The translations under genes were made by a program, and so were the position numbers. Positions 54,638 through 62,760 of a stretch of DNA of 64,000 bases are shown in pieces. Origin of the DNA: Embleya sp040629175 (lineage in GTDB: Bacteria > Actinomycetota > Actinomycetes > Streptomycetales > Streptomycetaceae); NCBI RefSeq assembly GCF_040629175.1, contig NZ_JBEXUX010000039.1, positions 1-64,000 of the forward strand, read 5' to 3'. The notes under the pieces are model-generated. The model ran no database searches. It was not told where the DNA came from and saw nothing but the letters and a program-made list of their open reading frames with translations. Numbering within the stretch: the stretch's first letter is position 1; every line of letters starts with the position of its first letter.

Positions 54638-55642
54638 TCAGAAGACGATCGTCCAACCCTCGCGACGTGCCTGGTCCGCGGTGTACGTGACGCCGTGCAC
54701 CTTGAGCCCGGCCGAGTCGAGCAGGGTGATCGCCCCACCCCGGTTGCCGAGTTGGAAGGACGCGTTGCCGGGCACGGTCAGGACGGCGCCGGGGGCCAGC
54801 GTCGTCGCCGGAAGCGGCAGCGCGACCTTGTTGCGGTCCAGCAGCCGCCACCCGTCCAGGGAGATCGCGGCGGGGGAGGCGTTGATCAGGGTGACGCTCT
54901 CCGCCTCGGGCGCCGGCCCGGGCGCGTTGACCAGCGCCCCGACGATCCGGATCGGCTCCTCGCCGGAACCGGGCAGGGGCGGCGCGGTGTCCAGCGCGTG
55001 GCCGGTGTTGTCGTCGGTGTGCCACGCCTGGGACTGGAAGGCCAGGAAGACCGCCACCCAGCGGCCGTCCGGCAGGTGGACGAGCAGGCCGCCGTCCTGC
55101 CAGACCCCGTCGTCGCCGCGGAACTCCGCGCTGTTGCCCTGATTCATGTGCACGTCGTGCACACCGTTGCCCGGCACGAAGCCGAACACCTTGTCCGGCT
55201 TGGTCGGTTCGGGGCCGAAGCGCTGGCCGAACACGTAGACCGCGGCCCCCGCGTCCCCGATCGCGCGCTGCACGTAGTGGTCGAGCAGATCGGCCAGGTC
55301 GTTGTCCGCGCCGGGCACGTCCGGGGGCAGCGGCCGGGCGGTGGTCGGGTCGAAGAGGTTGCTGCGGATGTAATCGAGCGCGGCGCCGCCGGGCTGCGAG
55401 GCGAGCGCGGTCCACCCGCTGCCCGCGGCCGGCAGCGCGTCGGTCAGCGGGTGGCGGAAGTCCTCCACCACCACGAACAGCAGCTCGGACGGGGCCTCCT
55501 TGGACAGCACGTTGATCGCCGCACGGTACGCGGTGCCCGCGTCGTCGGCCAGATGGATCTGGTAGTGCGGCGTGCCGGCGGCGCCTTCTCGTACCCGCGC
55601 CACCGCCCGCGCGGCCAGCACTCCGTAGTCCCTGAGCGGCAT
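54638..55642 (-). CDS. DUF2278 (YukJ-like) protein with lamin-tail domain
   Basis: A 334-residue cytoplasmic protein in two parts. The N-terminal ~215 residues match the DUF2278/YukJ family, marked by PHYQIHLADDAGTAYRAAINV, HPLTDAL and GVHDVHMNQGNS. The C-terminal ~110 residues look like a lamin-tail (LTD) beta-sandwich, with LINASPAAISLDGWRLLDRN and VPGNASFQLGNRGGAITLL. LTD domains bind or anchor nucleic acids and membrane partners in bacteria; the function of DUF2278 is unknown. ATG at 55642 follows AAAGGGG by 6 bases. It is divergent from the four-TM gene. Confidence 0.8.
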   Translation of the reverse strand: MPLRDYGVLAARAVARVREGAAGTPHYQIHLADDAGTAYRAAINVLSKEAPSELLFVVVEDFRHPLTDALPAAGSGWTALASQPGGAALDYIRSNLFDPTTARPLPPDVPGADNDLADLLDHYVQRAIGDAGAAVYVFGQRFGPEPTKPDKVFGFVPGNGVHDVHMNQGNSAEFRGDDGVWQDGGLLVHLPDGRWVAVFLAFQSQAWHTDDNTGHALDTAPPLPGSGEEPIRIVGALVNAPGPAPEAESVTLINASPAAISLDGWRLLDRNKVALPLPATTLAPGAVLTVPGNASFQLGNRGGAITLLDSAGLKVHGVTYTADQARREGWTIVF

Positions 55643-55867
55643 GGGCATCCCCTTTGCGCCGGGCCCGGTTCCGCGCCGGGCGGCCCCGACCATCGTGACG
55701 GACGAACACCCCGAAATCGCCCGCGACACACCGGCGGCGGCGATCCGCCCCCGATTGCCGGCGCACCCGGCGCGGCCGGTGCTCCCGGCACGTCCATCGG
55801 GGTGATGCCGGACCCGAAGCCGCCGATCGCGCGCGAATTCGGGCAATCCGTCGTTCATAGTCGCTGT

Positions 55868-57019
55868 ATGGAGCCGAACCCGACACCCGCGGAGCAGCCA
55901 CCGCCGCAACCCTCCTTCGGCGGTTCCCGTCGAAGCGGGCGCATCCGGGCCCGGGCCCGGCGACGACACGAACGCGGGCAATGGGAACTGCGGGAAGGAC
56001 TGCGTTCGCGCGTCATCGAGTTGGAGGCACTCCTCAAGAGCAAGACCGTGCCCGGCCCGCTCGACCCGAGCGATCGGGTCCTGGCGGATCGGGCCTTCGC
56101 CTCGCTCGACGAGGCGAAGGAGGCGCTGGCGCACGAACACGGCCGACCGGCCGCGCACATCGCGGTGGCCCAGACGCAACTGGACCTCGCCTACGTCATC
56201 CTGCTGCGGCTCCTGACGTTGGCGGACATCACCGCACACCTGCCCGGCATCGTGGCCTTCATCAAGGAACACCTGCCACTCGGCGACGAACGCCGCGCCC
56301 ACGTGGACGAGATCGCGCTGTCCGTGCGCGCGGGCGACACGCTGACCGAGAACCAGCGCGAGATCCTGGTCGACGCGTCGACCGTGGCCCACCAGGTGCA
56401 CCTGAAGGAGAAGCTCAGGGTTCGCAGTTTCGCGCAGATCGTCTTCGGCGTCACCGCCGCGCTCGCGATCATCGCCACGCTGATCGCGCTCGCCGGCGCC
56501 GCCTCGCCCGGGACGGTGCCGTTGTGCTTCAACCCGACCGGCGTCGGCATCGTCTGTGCCACCGCCACGGACACCGCCGGTGCCGAGGTGGGTCGCGGAC
56601 AGGTCGCCGGGCAAAGCCTGGATCGCATGTACGCCGACGTCGCCTCCAAATGGGACTACCCGGTGGTCGAACTGGTCGGACTGGTCGCCGCCGCGGTGGC
56701 CGCCGCCGCGTCGCTGCGCCGGATCCACGGCACCTCGACGCCGTACAACGTGCCGGTGGCGCTGGCCCTGCTGAAGCTCCCCACCGGCGCGCTCACCGCC
56801 CTGCTGGGCCTGTTGCTGATGCGCGGCGACTTCATTCCCGGGCTGAGCGCGCTCGACTCGTCCGCGCAGATCATCGCCTGGGCCGTCATCTTCGGCTACG
56901 CGCAACAGTTGTTCACCCGCTTCGTGGACAACCAGGCCCAGTTGGTGCTCAACGCCGTCGGCGGTCCGACGGCCAACCCCGCCCGACCGACCCGCAGTGC
57001 ACCGACCCCACCGAGCTGA
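55868..57019 (+). CDS. Four-TM membrane protein with helical N-domain
   Basis: A 383-residue protein I do not recognise. The first ~190 residues are soluble, charged and mostly helical, starting with an Arg-rich block (about 20-35), with LLRLLTLADITAHLPG as a short hydrophobic patch. Four membrane helices follow at about 195-215, 264-281, 296-319 and 330-351. Its stop lies 4 bases from the convergent stop of the first CHAT-like gene. A cytoplasmic sensor followed by a membrane effector would fit a conflict system, but that is inference from the neighbourhood only. Start ATG at 55868 is the first of the conserved-looking part. Confidence 0.65.
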   Translation: MEPNPTPAEQPPPQPSFGGSRRSGRIRARARRRHERGQWELREGLRSRVIELEALLKSKTVPGPLDPSDRVLADRAFASLDEAKEALAHEHGRPAAHIAVAQTQLDLAYVILLRLLTLADITAHLPGIVAFIKEHLPLGDERRAHVDEIALSVRAGDTLTENQREILVDASTVAHQVHLKEKLRVRSFAQIVFGVTAALAIIATLIALAGAASPGTVPLCFNPTGVGIVCATATDTAGAEVGRGQVAGQSLDRMYADVASKWDYPVVELVGLVAAAVAAAASLRRIHGTSTPYNVPVALALLKLPTGALTALLGLLLMRGDFIPGLSALDSSAQIIAWAVIFGYAQQLFTRFVDNQAQLVLNAVGGPTANPARPTRSAPTPPS

Positions 57020-57023
57020 GCCG

Positions 57024-58427
57024 TCACGGGTGGTCGGGCGCCGGCGCGGGCAGGGCCACGGTGGGGTCGCCCAGCAGCACCAGGCTCTGTCGGTCGAGCG
57101 CCGACACCCGCAGTCTGGTCAACGTCTCGCGGACCGAGGTGTCGCCGCCCGCCAGCAGTTCCCGCAGCCGCGCCCAGCGGGTGTGCAACTCGCCCACGTC
57201 GGCCCGGTATTCGGCCAGGGTCAGGCCCAACGGCTCGCCCGCGAACAGGTGGGTGGACAGGGCCGAGACCAGGCGCCCGCCGAGTCCCTGGCCGGTGTCC
57301 TCGACCTGCAGGGTCCAACTGAAGGTGGGTTCGACGTGCCCGAGTACGGCCCGCACCGGGTCCTCCCGGCCGAGCAGTGCCAGCGCCGCGGGGGCCACCA
57401 TCGTCCCCAGACCGGCGACGGCCTCGATCGTGGCGAGGGCCGAACTGCCGACCGGTAGCAGCCCGGCGTAGAAGCTCTCCCCGGCGGCGCCGGCTGAGCA
57501 GCACGCCTGGGCGTACCACACGCAGCCACCGGGGATGGCGTCGCACAGCGTGGTCAGTGGCACGGTGACGTGTGTGCCGTCGACCGGAAGTCCGAGCGTG
57601 GCGCGCATCTCGGCGGGGTCGGCCGACGGTCCGGTCCGACCGTGGCTGGAGGTCGCGAGCAGTCCGGGGCGGATCTCGGCCAGGGCGGCCGGCAGCGCGG
57701 CGCCGGTGGCCTCGGCCGCCGTGATGTCGCGAAACCGCGCGAGTGGGGGCGGGGTGAGCCGAGCCGCCAGCGGTGCGGCGATCACCGCGCGCATCAACGC
57801 GGTGATGTCGGTGGGTCCGTGGTCGACCGTCCAGCTCAGCGCCCGGTCCGGGTGGGCCGGCGCGTCGCTCCAATCGGCCAGCAGGGCATGCACGTAGTGG
57901 GCGAGCGGCTCCCCGGACAGCGGGATGCGGCCGACCAGATGCCGGGTGCCCAGGGTGTACTGCACGGACCACGGGATCACCTCGGGGCCGCCGACGATCG
58001 CCACGTACTTCGGCAGCCGGCCGCGGCCGGTGCCGAACTCGGACAACCCGATGGCCGGTTCCTGGGGTGCGCCCTGCGCGAAGTATCGGCGCAGCAGGTG
58101 GTCGGGCAGGTCCGGGCTCCAGCGCAGCACCGCGGTGTCCGGCCGGGCCGCCAGCAGTTCGCGGATCGGTGCGGGGGCGTCCTCGCCGGCCGCCTTCGCG
58201 GCATCGGACAGATTCGCCTCCCGATCGTCCGGGAGCAGGATCCCGTAACCGACGTCGGCCGAACGCCAGTCGCGCGGATCGACCGGCGGACCGAACGGCA
58301 ACACGGCCTGGGAACGCGGCATGCCGCCCCGACCGGCACCCCAGCGGGCCGCGTCCTCGTCCGTGGTGGCCCGCGCCACCTCGTCCCCGGTCCAGGCGTT
58401 GAGCTGTATCTCCGCGGGCAGGGTCAT
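57024..58427 (-). CDS. Caspase-fold (CHAT/C25-like) protease homologue, first of three
   Basis: A 467-residue protein with a caspase-hemoglobinase type dyad: His262 in ATSSHGRTG and Cys309 in YAQACCSAG, separated by about 47 residues as in CHAT and gingipain-like proteases. A preceding strand, YVAIVGGPEVIPW (141-153), fits the first beta-alpha unit. No signal peptide is present, so it acts in the cytoplasm. Its start ATG overlaps the stop of the next upstream CHAT gene (ATGA). CHAT and caspase-like proteases in actinobacteria are often parts of conflict or cell-death systems. The substrate is unknown, and the exact subfamily is not certain. Confidence 0.7.
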   Translation of the reverse strand: MTLPAEIQLNAWTGDEVARATTDEDAARWGAGRGGMPRSQAVLPFGPPVDPRDWRSADVGYGILLPDDREANLSDAAKAAGEDAPAPIRELLAARPDTAVLRWSPDLPDHLLRRYFAQGAPQEPAIGLSEFGTGRGRLPKYVAIVGGPEVIPWSVQYTLGTRHLVGRIPLSGEPLAHYVHALLADWSDAPAHPDRALSWTVDHGPTDITALMRAVIAAPLAARLTPPPLARFRDITAAEATGAALPAALAEIRPGLLATSSHGRTGPSADPAEMRATLGLPVDGTHVTVPLTTLCDAIPGGCVWYAQACCSAGAAGESFYAGLLPVGSSALATIEAVAGLGTMVAPAALALLGREDPVRAVLGHVEPTFSWTLQVEDTGQGLGGRLVSALSTHLFAGEPLGLTLAEYRADVGELHTRWARLRELLAGGDTSVRETLTRLRVSALDRQSLVLLGDPTVALPAPAPDHP

Positions 58428-59704
58428 GGAGGGTCACCCGCCAATCGGGCCCGCAACTCGGCGATCAGCGCGTCGACCCGCTGCACCAGGGTCGGATCGG
58501 CGGTGCTCGGATCGAGCGTCGCCCGGAACCGTTCGAAGGTGTCCAGTTGCCCCTGGAGGTTCGCCGTGTCGGAGACCCCGAGCGCGGAACTCGAAAGGAT
58601 CCGCAGCGGATCGTCCTGCACGTAGAGCACGGGATCCGACCACGCGTCGGTCGACGTCGGATCGGCCTGCGCCATCGCCTGGCGCGGCGCGGTGAAGGCC
58701 GAGGCCCAGTCGAGTTCGTGCTCGCCGGCGTCCTTGACGGCGATGCGGACGGCGGTGAGCACCTCCGGATACAGCGCGGCGCAGAACCGGTCCGTGTCGT
58801 TGAGGTCGATCAGCCTGCGCATGCCGGCGACGGCGGGCAGGCCCTGCGAGACCAGTTCGTGGGCGAGCGAGAGCGTGTCCGAGGTCTGTGCCGTCTGGCA
58901 GGCGCCGAGCACCACCAGCCACGGTGCGCACGGCAACAGCGCGACCACCAGGTCCGGCAGCTTGAGCTGCACCGAGCCGACCGGCTCGCCGGCGTCGAAG
59001 TCGGCGGTGTGCGCGAAGGCCAGGGTGCGGACACCACCGGCGGCCCCGCCGTGGCACAGCAGATGCACGATCTGCGGTCGGGCCGCGGTGATCCGCCTGG
59101 CCAGTTCCGGTGCGGTCGCGGGCATCGGCTCGGCGGTGACGTCGGCCGCCGGGTCGGCCGCGACGGCGTCCAGGACGGCCTGTTCGGCGCTGATCACATG
59201 CAGGTGCGTGCCCAGTGCCCGGGCGTCGGGCAGCGCGATCGCGGCCAGCAACGCCCGGAGTTGGGGCAGGCCACTGCGCAGCGCCGCGGACAGCACGGCG
59301 ACGATGGTCAACGGCGGGCCGAACGTGCGGCGATCGACGGGGCTGCGCACGGCGGCGATGCGGGCGATCGGCCAGCGCGCGTCGAGGGCGATGAACCCCT
59401 GTGAGGCGGAGCGGAGTTGCTCCCAGGGCAGTTGATCGGCCTGGTTCGAGATCAGGTGCAGGTACAGCGGCTTGGGTCCGCCGGCCGGCGACTGGGCCAG
59501 GACGTGGTCCAGCCCCCTGCTCACCACCGGATGCCGGCACAACCGCTCCAACAGCGCCTCGCCGCGGGCGGCGATCGGGCCGCCGGGGTCGGTGACGTCG
59601 GTGAGTTCGTTGTTGCCCAGCCCCGGGATGGTGTCGGGCGCCTCCCGCAGTTTGAGCACGGTGCGGTCGCCGCCGAACGGTTCGAAGCCCAGCACGGTGC
59701 GCAT
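58424..59704 (-). CDS. CHAT-domain protease homologue, second of three
   Basis: A 426-residue CHAT protein with textbook motifs: YLHLISNQADQLPWEQL near residue 81, the catalytic His218 in VHLLCHGG, and Cys269 in VVLGACQTAQ followed by AHELVSQGLPAVAGM. The C-terminal ~80 residues are helical and may be regulatory. Unlike many CHAT proteases it has no TPR or STAND partner fused. The start ATG overlaps the stop of the third CHAT-like gene by one base (TGATG), and its stop overlaps the first gene's start, so the three are translated as one unit. Confidence 0.85.
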   Translation of the reverse strand: MRTVLGFEPFGGDRTVLKLREAPDTIPGLGNNELTDVTDPGGPIAARGEALLERLCRHPVVSRGLDHVLAQSPAGGPKPLYLHLISNQADQLPWEQLRSASQGFIALDARWPIARIAAVRSPVDRRTFGPPLTIVAVLSAALRSGLPQLRALLAAIALPDARALGTHLHVISAEQAVLDAVAADPAADVTAEPMPATAPELARRITAARPQIVHLLCHGGAAGGVRTLAFAHTADFDAGEPVGSVQLKLPDLVVALLPCAPWLVVLGACQTAQTSDTLSLAHELVSQGLPAVAGMRRLIDLNDTDRFCAALYPEVLTAVRIAVKDAGEHELDWASAFTAPRQAMAQADPTSTDAWSDPVLYVQDDPLRILSSSALGVSDTANLQGQLDTFERFRATLDPSTADPTLVQRVDALIAELRARLAGDPP

Positions 59705-61149
59705 CACGACTCCCGGATGCGCCGGTCGACCAAGGCGCGCAGTTCGGCGATGGCCTGCCCGACCCCGAGGTCGTACGCCTGCTTCGCGGCCGGAGTCTCG
59801 CCCGGCACACCCGCCGTGCGGACCAGCGCGGCCACCTGGTTCTCGATGTATCGCGTGGACGAGGCCACCCACATCGGCACCGAATCGGCGTCCGCGTAGC
59901 GCGCGGTGATCGCGTCGCCGCCGGCCACGCCGAGCGCCATCGGCAGGATCGCGTCGCTGGTCTTCGAATCCCCGATCGGCGCCCGCCCGCTGAGCCAGAC
60001 CTGGCCGGGCCGGTCCGGATCGGGCCACGGGTCGCGCAGCGCGGCGCGCACGAACTCCGGCTGGAGGTAGGCGAACAGCGACGGGTCGCGCGGTATCGGC
60101 ACCGCTCCCGGGGCACCGGCGACGAACGCGTGTGCCCGGGCCAGGGCGTCTCCGGCGGGATCCAGCGGCAACGCGCTGTGGAACGTCGGCCCCGCCCGGC
60201 GAAATCCGACGTGGTCGGCGATGATCCGGGTGGCCGCGTCGTGCGGATTGTCCGGAGACGAGCCGAAGGACAACACGGACGCGCCGACCCGGTCGGCCAG
60301 GCGCCGCACCCGGTCCGCGCTCACGAACGCACGATCGGATCGCGGGGTGGGCGTCACCGGATCGGGGCTCACCGACAACACCGGGCGGTCCCCGTCGAAC
60401 GCGCCGTCCGCGATGAGGTGCAGCGCCCGCACCGCCCGCCCGGCGAGCCCGGCGGCGATCCAATCCCCCCACGACACCCGCCCCGGCGCGGGGTGGGCGC
60501 CGTCGCCATCCGGCCGGTGCGACCCGGACGGGTCGAGCGCCACGGCGTCACGCGGGTCGTGCAGATGTACCCGCGCCTCGTCCGGCCCCTCGTGCAGGAG
60601 CGTGCGCAACGCCTGTTCGCCGCCGCGATCGATGAACACGTGCACATCCACCTCGCTCGGCACGCACGTACGCAGGGCGGAGACGAACGACGAGAGGTAT
60701 CCCGCGACCCAGGGCGCGTTCGGCGCCACGGAAACGGCGATGGCCACGGTCCACACCCGTCCCGGGTCGGAGCCCGGCGGCAGCCGATCCGGGACCCGCA
60801 CGAGCGGACGACCGGTGGCCGGGACCAGGGCGCGCTCCCACGGCACCGCGCCCAGGTGGCCGTACGGGGGAACCAGCCGCAACCACAGGGCGGTATCCGC
60901 CCCGAAGTCGGCGTCCAGGCAACGTGTGACGGCCTCGACCAGGTCGCCGGGCACGTCGAGGCGGGTCGGCGGCTCGGTGCCCTCGGCAAGCCCGAACCCG
61001 CCGGCGTCGAATTCGCCCCGCCAGTAGGTCGTGGCGCCCTGGGGCGGATACCCGACCAGTTCGGCCGCCACGATCGGCGACGACCGGGCCGGGTCGAGCC
61101 GCACCCGGAGCACCGCCAGGTGCCATCTCTCGATGGGGGCCTCGGCCAT
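59704..61149 (-). CDS. Degenerate CHAT-like protein, third of three
   Basis: A 481-residue protein related to the CHAT fold: the stretch PPYGHLGAVPWERALVP (near 94-110) resembles the substrate-groove region, and ALHLIADGAF (242-251) aligns with the usual catalytic LHLxCHG strand but has Asp-Gly where His-Gly is expected. The strand that should carry the Cys reads ASVLSFGSS, without cysteine. It is therefore probably inactive as a protease and may act as a sensor or pseudo-subunit. GAGGAG lies 5 bases before the ATG at 61149. It is the first translated gene of the trio. Confidence 0.65.
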   Translation of the reverse strand: MAEAPIERWHLAVLRVRLDPARSSPIVAAELVGYPPQGATTYWRGEFDAGGFGLAEGTEPPTRLDVPGDLVEAVTRCLDADFGADTALWLRLVPPYGHLGAVPWERALVPATGRPLVRVPDRLPPGSDPGRVWTVAIAVSVAPNAPWVAGYLSSFVSALRTCVPSEVDVHVFIDRGGEQALRTLLHEGPDEARVHLHDPRDAVALDPSGSHRPDGDGAHPAPGRVSWGDWIAAGLAGRAVRALHLIADGAFDGDRPVLSVSPDPVTPTPRSDRAFVSADRVRRLADRVGASVLSFGSSPDNPHDAATRIIADHVGFRRAGPTFHSALPLDPAGDALARAHAFVAGAPGAVPIPRDPSLFAYLQPEFVRAALRDPWPDPDRPGQVWLSGRAPIGDSKTSDAILPMALGVAGGDAITARYADADSVPMWVASSTRYIENQVAALVRTAGVPGETPAAKQAYDLGVGQAIAELRALVDRRIRES

Positions 61150-61231
61150 CACTGCTCCTCGCACTCGGGCCGTGCCGTCGGGCCGCGCGCCGGGGCCGCC
61201 GTCACCGGGGGCAGCGTGCGCGGACCGTGGC

Positions 61232-62569
61232 TCAGTCGGGCCGCACCAGGGCCTGCAGGGCCCACCAGGTCGCCGGATTGCTCACGTCGCCGTGTCCGCC
61301 GACGGCCGGCTTGCCGTCGATCGCGATGCCGCCGTCCACGGCGATCACCCGCAACCCGCCGCCCAGGTCGTAGCGTTCGCTGCCGGGCACGGCCGCGGGT
61401 CGACGGGCGGAGCTGCCCTCCACCCCGGCGGGGCCGAACCCGCCCAGCGCACCGTACAGTTCGGGATCGCCGATCGCGGCGATGCCCGGTTCGCCCAGTT
61501 GGCTTCCGCGCATCGCGAGATGGAAGAACTTGGTCAGCGGATCGTCGAACGCGGAGAACGTGGTCAGCAACGGCCGCTCCAGCAGGTCGAGTACGGAGTG
61601 GTAGCCACCGGGGTGTCCGGTGCCGGCCACATCCGCCGCGAAGCACCAGCGGTTGACGGCGGCCTGCAACAGCAACATCGACCGGGCGGGCCGGCTCGGG
61701 GCGGCGGACGCCAGCGCGGACAACACCACCTTCGCGCCGAAGGAATGGCCGACCAGATGCAGCCGGACCCCGCTTTCGCGCAGGATGTGCGTCACGAGCG
61801 GACCCACTCCCTTGCTGCCCACCTCACCCGCGCGAGCCTTCATCTTCCACACCGTGGCCGCGCGCAACAGGTCGCGCGGATCGAACCCGCCGCCCCCCGC
61901 GACGGCCAGACCCGGCGACGGGCCGCCCGCGACCCCGAAGTCGTCCGGATCGGCGGGTGCGACCGCGCCCCCGCCGGCGTCCAAGGCCGCCCAGAGGGTG
62001 AGGAATTCCTCGGCGCCGGGCGGCGCCGAATGGTCGTCCGGATCGGGCCCGGTCCGCAGCGCGCCGAGCACGATCCGCGCCGCACGCAGCGCCGCGTCGG
62101 CGTCGATCACCGAGCGGCCGTCCACCAATTCGACGAACTCCGCGTCCGCCTCGGCCCCCAGCGACGCGGTGACCAGGCCGAGCATCTCCTCCACCTGGCG
62201 GGCCTGTGACCCGTCCGGGTCCGGATCGGCGGCGATCTTCGGACCCGCCTCCCACGGCATGACGAAACTCGTCGAGGGCCAGACGACGCCGATCAGCAGG
62301 GGTTTGTAGTCCGCCGGCACCGGAACGGCGAACTGTTGCCGCTGAGCGATGAACCCGCCGATGAAGTTGCGATACCGATCGAGGGCCTGCGCGAAGATGT
62401 TGTTCCAGCCGTGCGAGAACAGGAAGACGTCACCGACTCCGCCGAGCCGGTCCTTGATCTCCTGCTCGGCGAGCGGGCTGCGCAGCCCGCCGTCCTGGTC
62501 GTAGCGGAGCAGATACAAATCCGCGGTGGCGCCCCCGTCGAGCGGAAACTGCTGAAAAGGACCAGACAT
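61232..62569 (-). CDS. Alpha/beta-fold serine hydrolase (lipase-like)
   Basis: A 445-residue cytoplasmic protein. The nucleophile elbow GHSFGA lies in LHLVGHSFGAKVVLSALA near residue 270, and an early strand VFLFSHGWNN carries the usual oxyanion region. A long insert between these parts (about 110-240) is not recognised. It precedes the CHAT trio by 82 bases on the same strand and is likely co-transcribed. A lipase or esterase role beside proteases would be in line with an effector module, but the substrate is unknown. ATG at 62569 is chosen for GGGAG 7 bases upstream; ATG at 62608 is possible. Confidence 0.8.
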   Translation of the reverse strand: MSGPFQQFPLDGGATADLYLLRYDQDGGLRSPLAEQEIKDRLGGVGDVFLFSHGWNNIFAQALDRYRNFIGGFIAQRQQFAVPVPADYKPLLIGVVWPSTSFVMPWEAGPKIAADPDPDGSQARQVEEMLGLVTASLGAEADAEFVELVDGRSVIDADAALRAARIVLGALRTGPDPDDHSAPPGAEEFLTLWAALDAGGGAVAPADPDDFGVAGGPSPGLAVAGGGGFDPRDLLRAATVWKMKARAGEVGSKGVGPLVTHILRESGVRLHLVGHSFGAKVVLSALASAAPSRPARSMLLLQAAVNRWCFAADVAGTGHPGGYHSVLDLLERPLLTTFSAFDDPLTKFFHLAMRGSQLGEPGIAAIGDPELYGALGGFGPAGVEGSSARRPAAVPGSERYDLGGGLRVIAVDGGIAIDGKPAVGGHGDVSNPATWWALQALVRPD

Positions 62570-62673
62570 CGTCCGGCTCCCGGTCCGTGCGGTTGCGGCG
62601 ATCCTCATTCCATGGTTCACCTCTTGGAGGACCGCGGCAAACGGGGCACGGCCTCGACGCCCACCCGGCGTCG

Positions 62674-62712
62674 CCCGGGCCCGACCCGATATGGACTCGG
62701 GTCGGGCCCGGG
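62674..62712. terminator. Perfect 16-bp hairpin
   Basis: Arms at 62674-62689 and 62697-62712 pair over 16 bases around a 7-base loop, with CCCGGGCCCGACCCGA as the left arm. It lies 49 bases after the stop of the carboxypeptidase gene and before the hydrolase gene, so it should end the former. Confidence 0.8.
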
Positions 62713-62760
62713 TTGCCGCGACCGGGAGCCGGGGAACCGGGTACCCGTCGCGGCCTTCGC

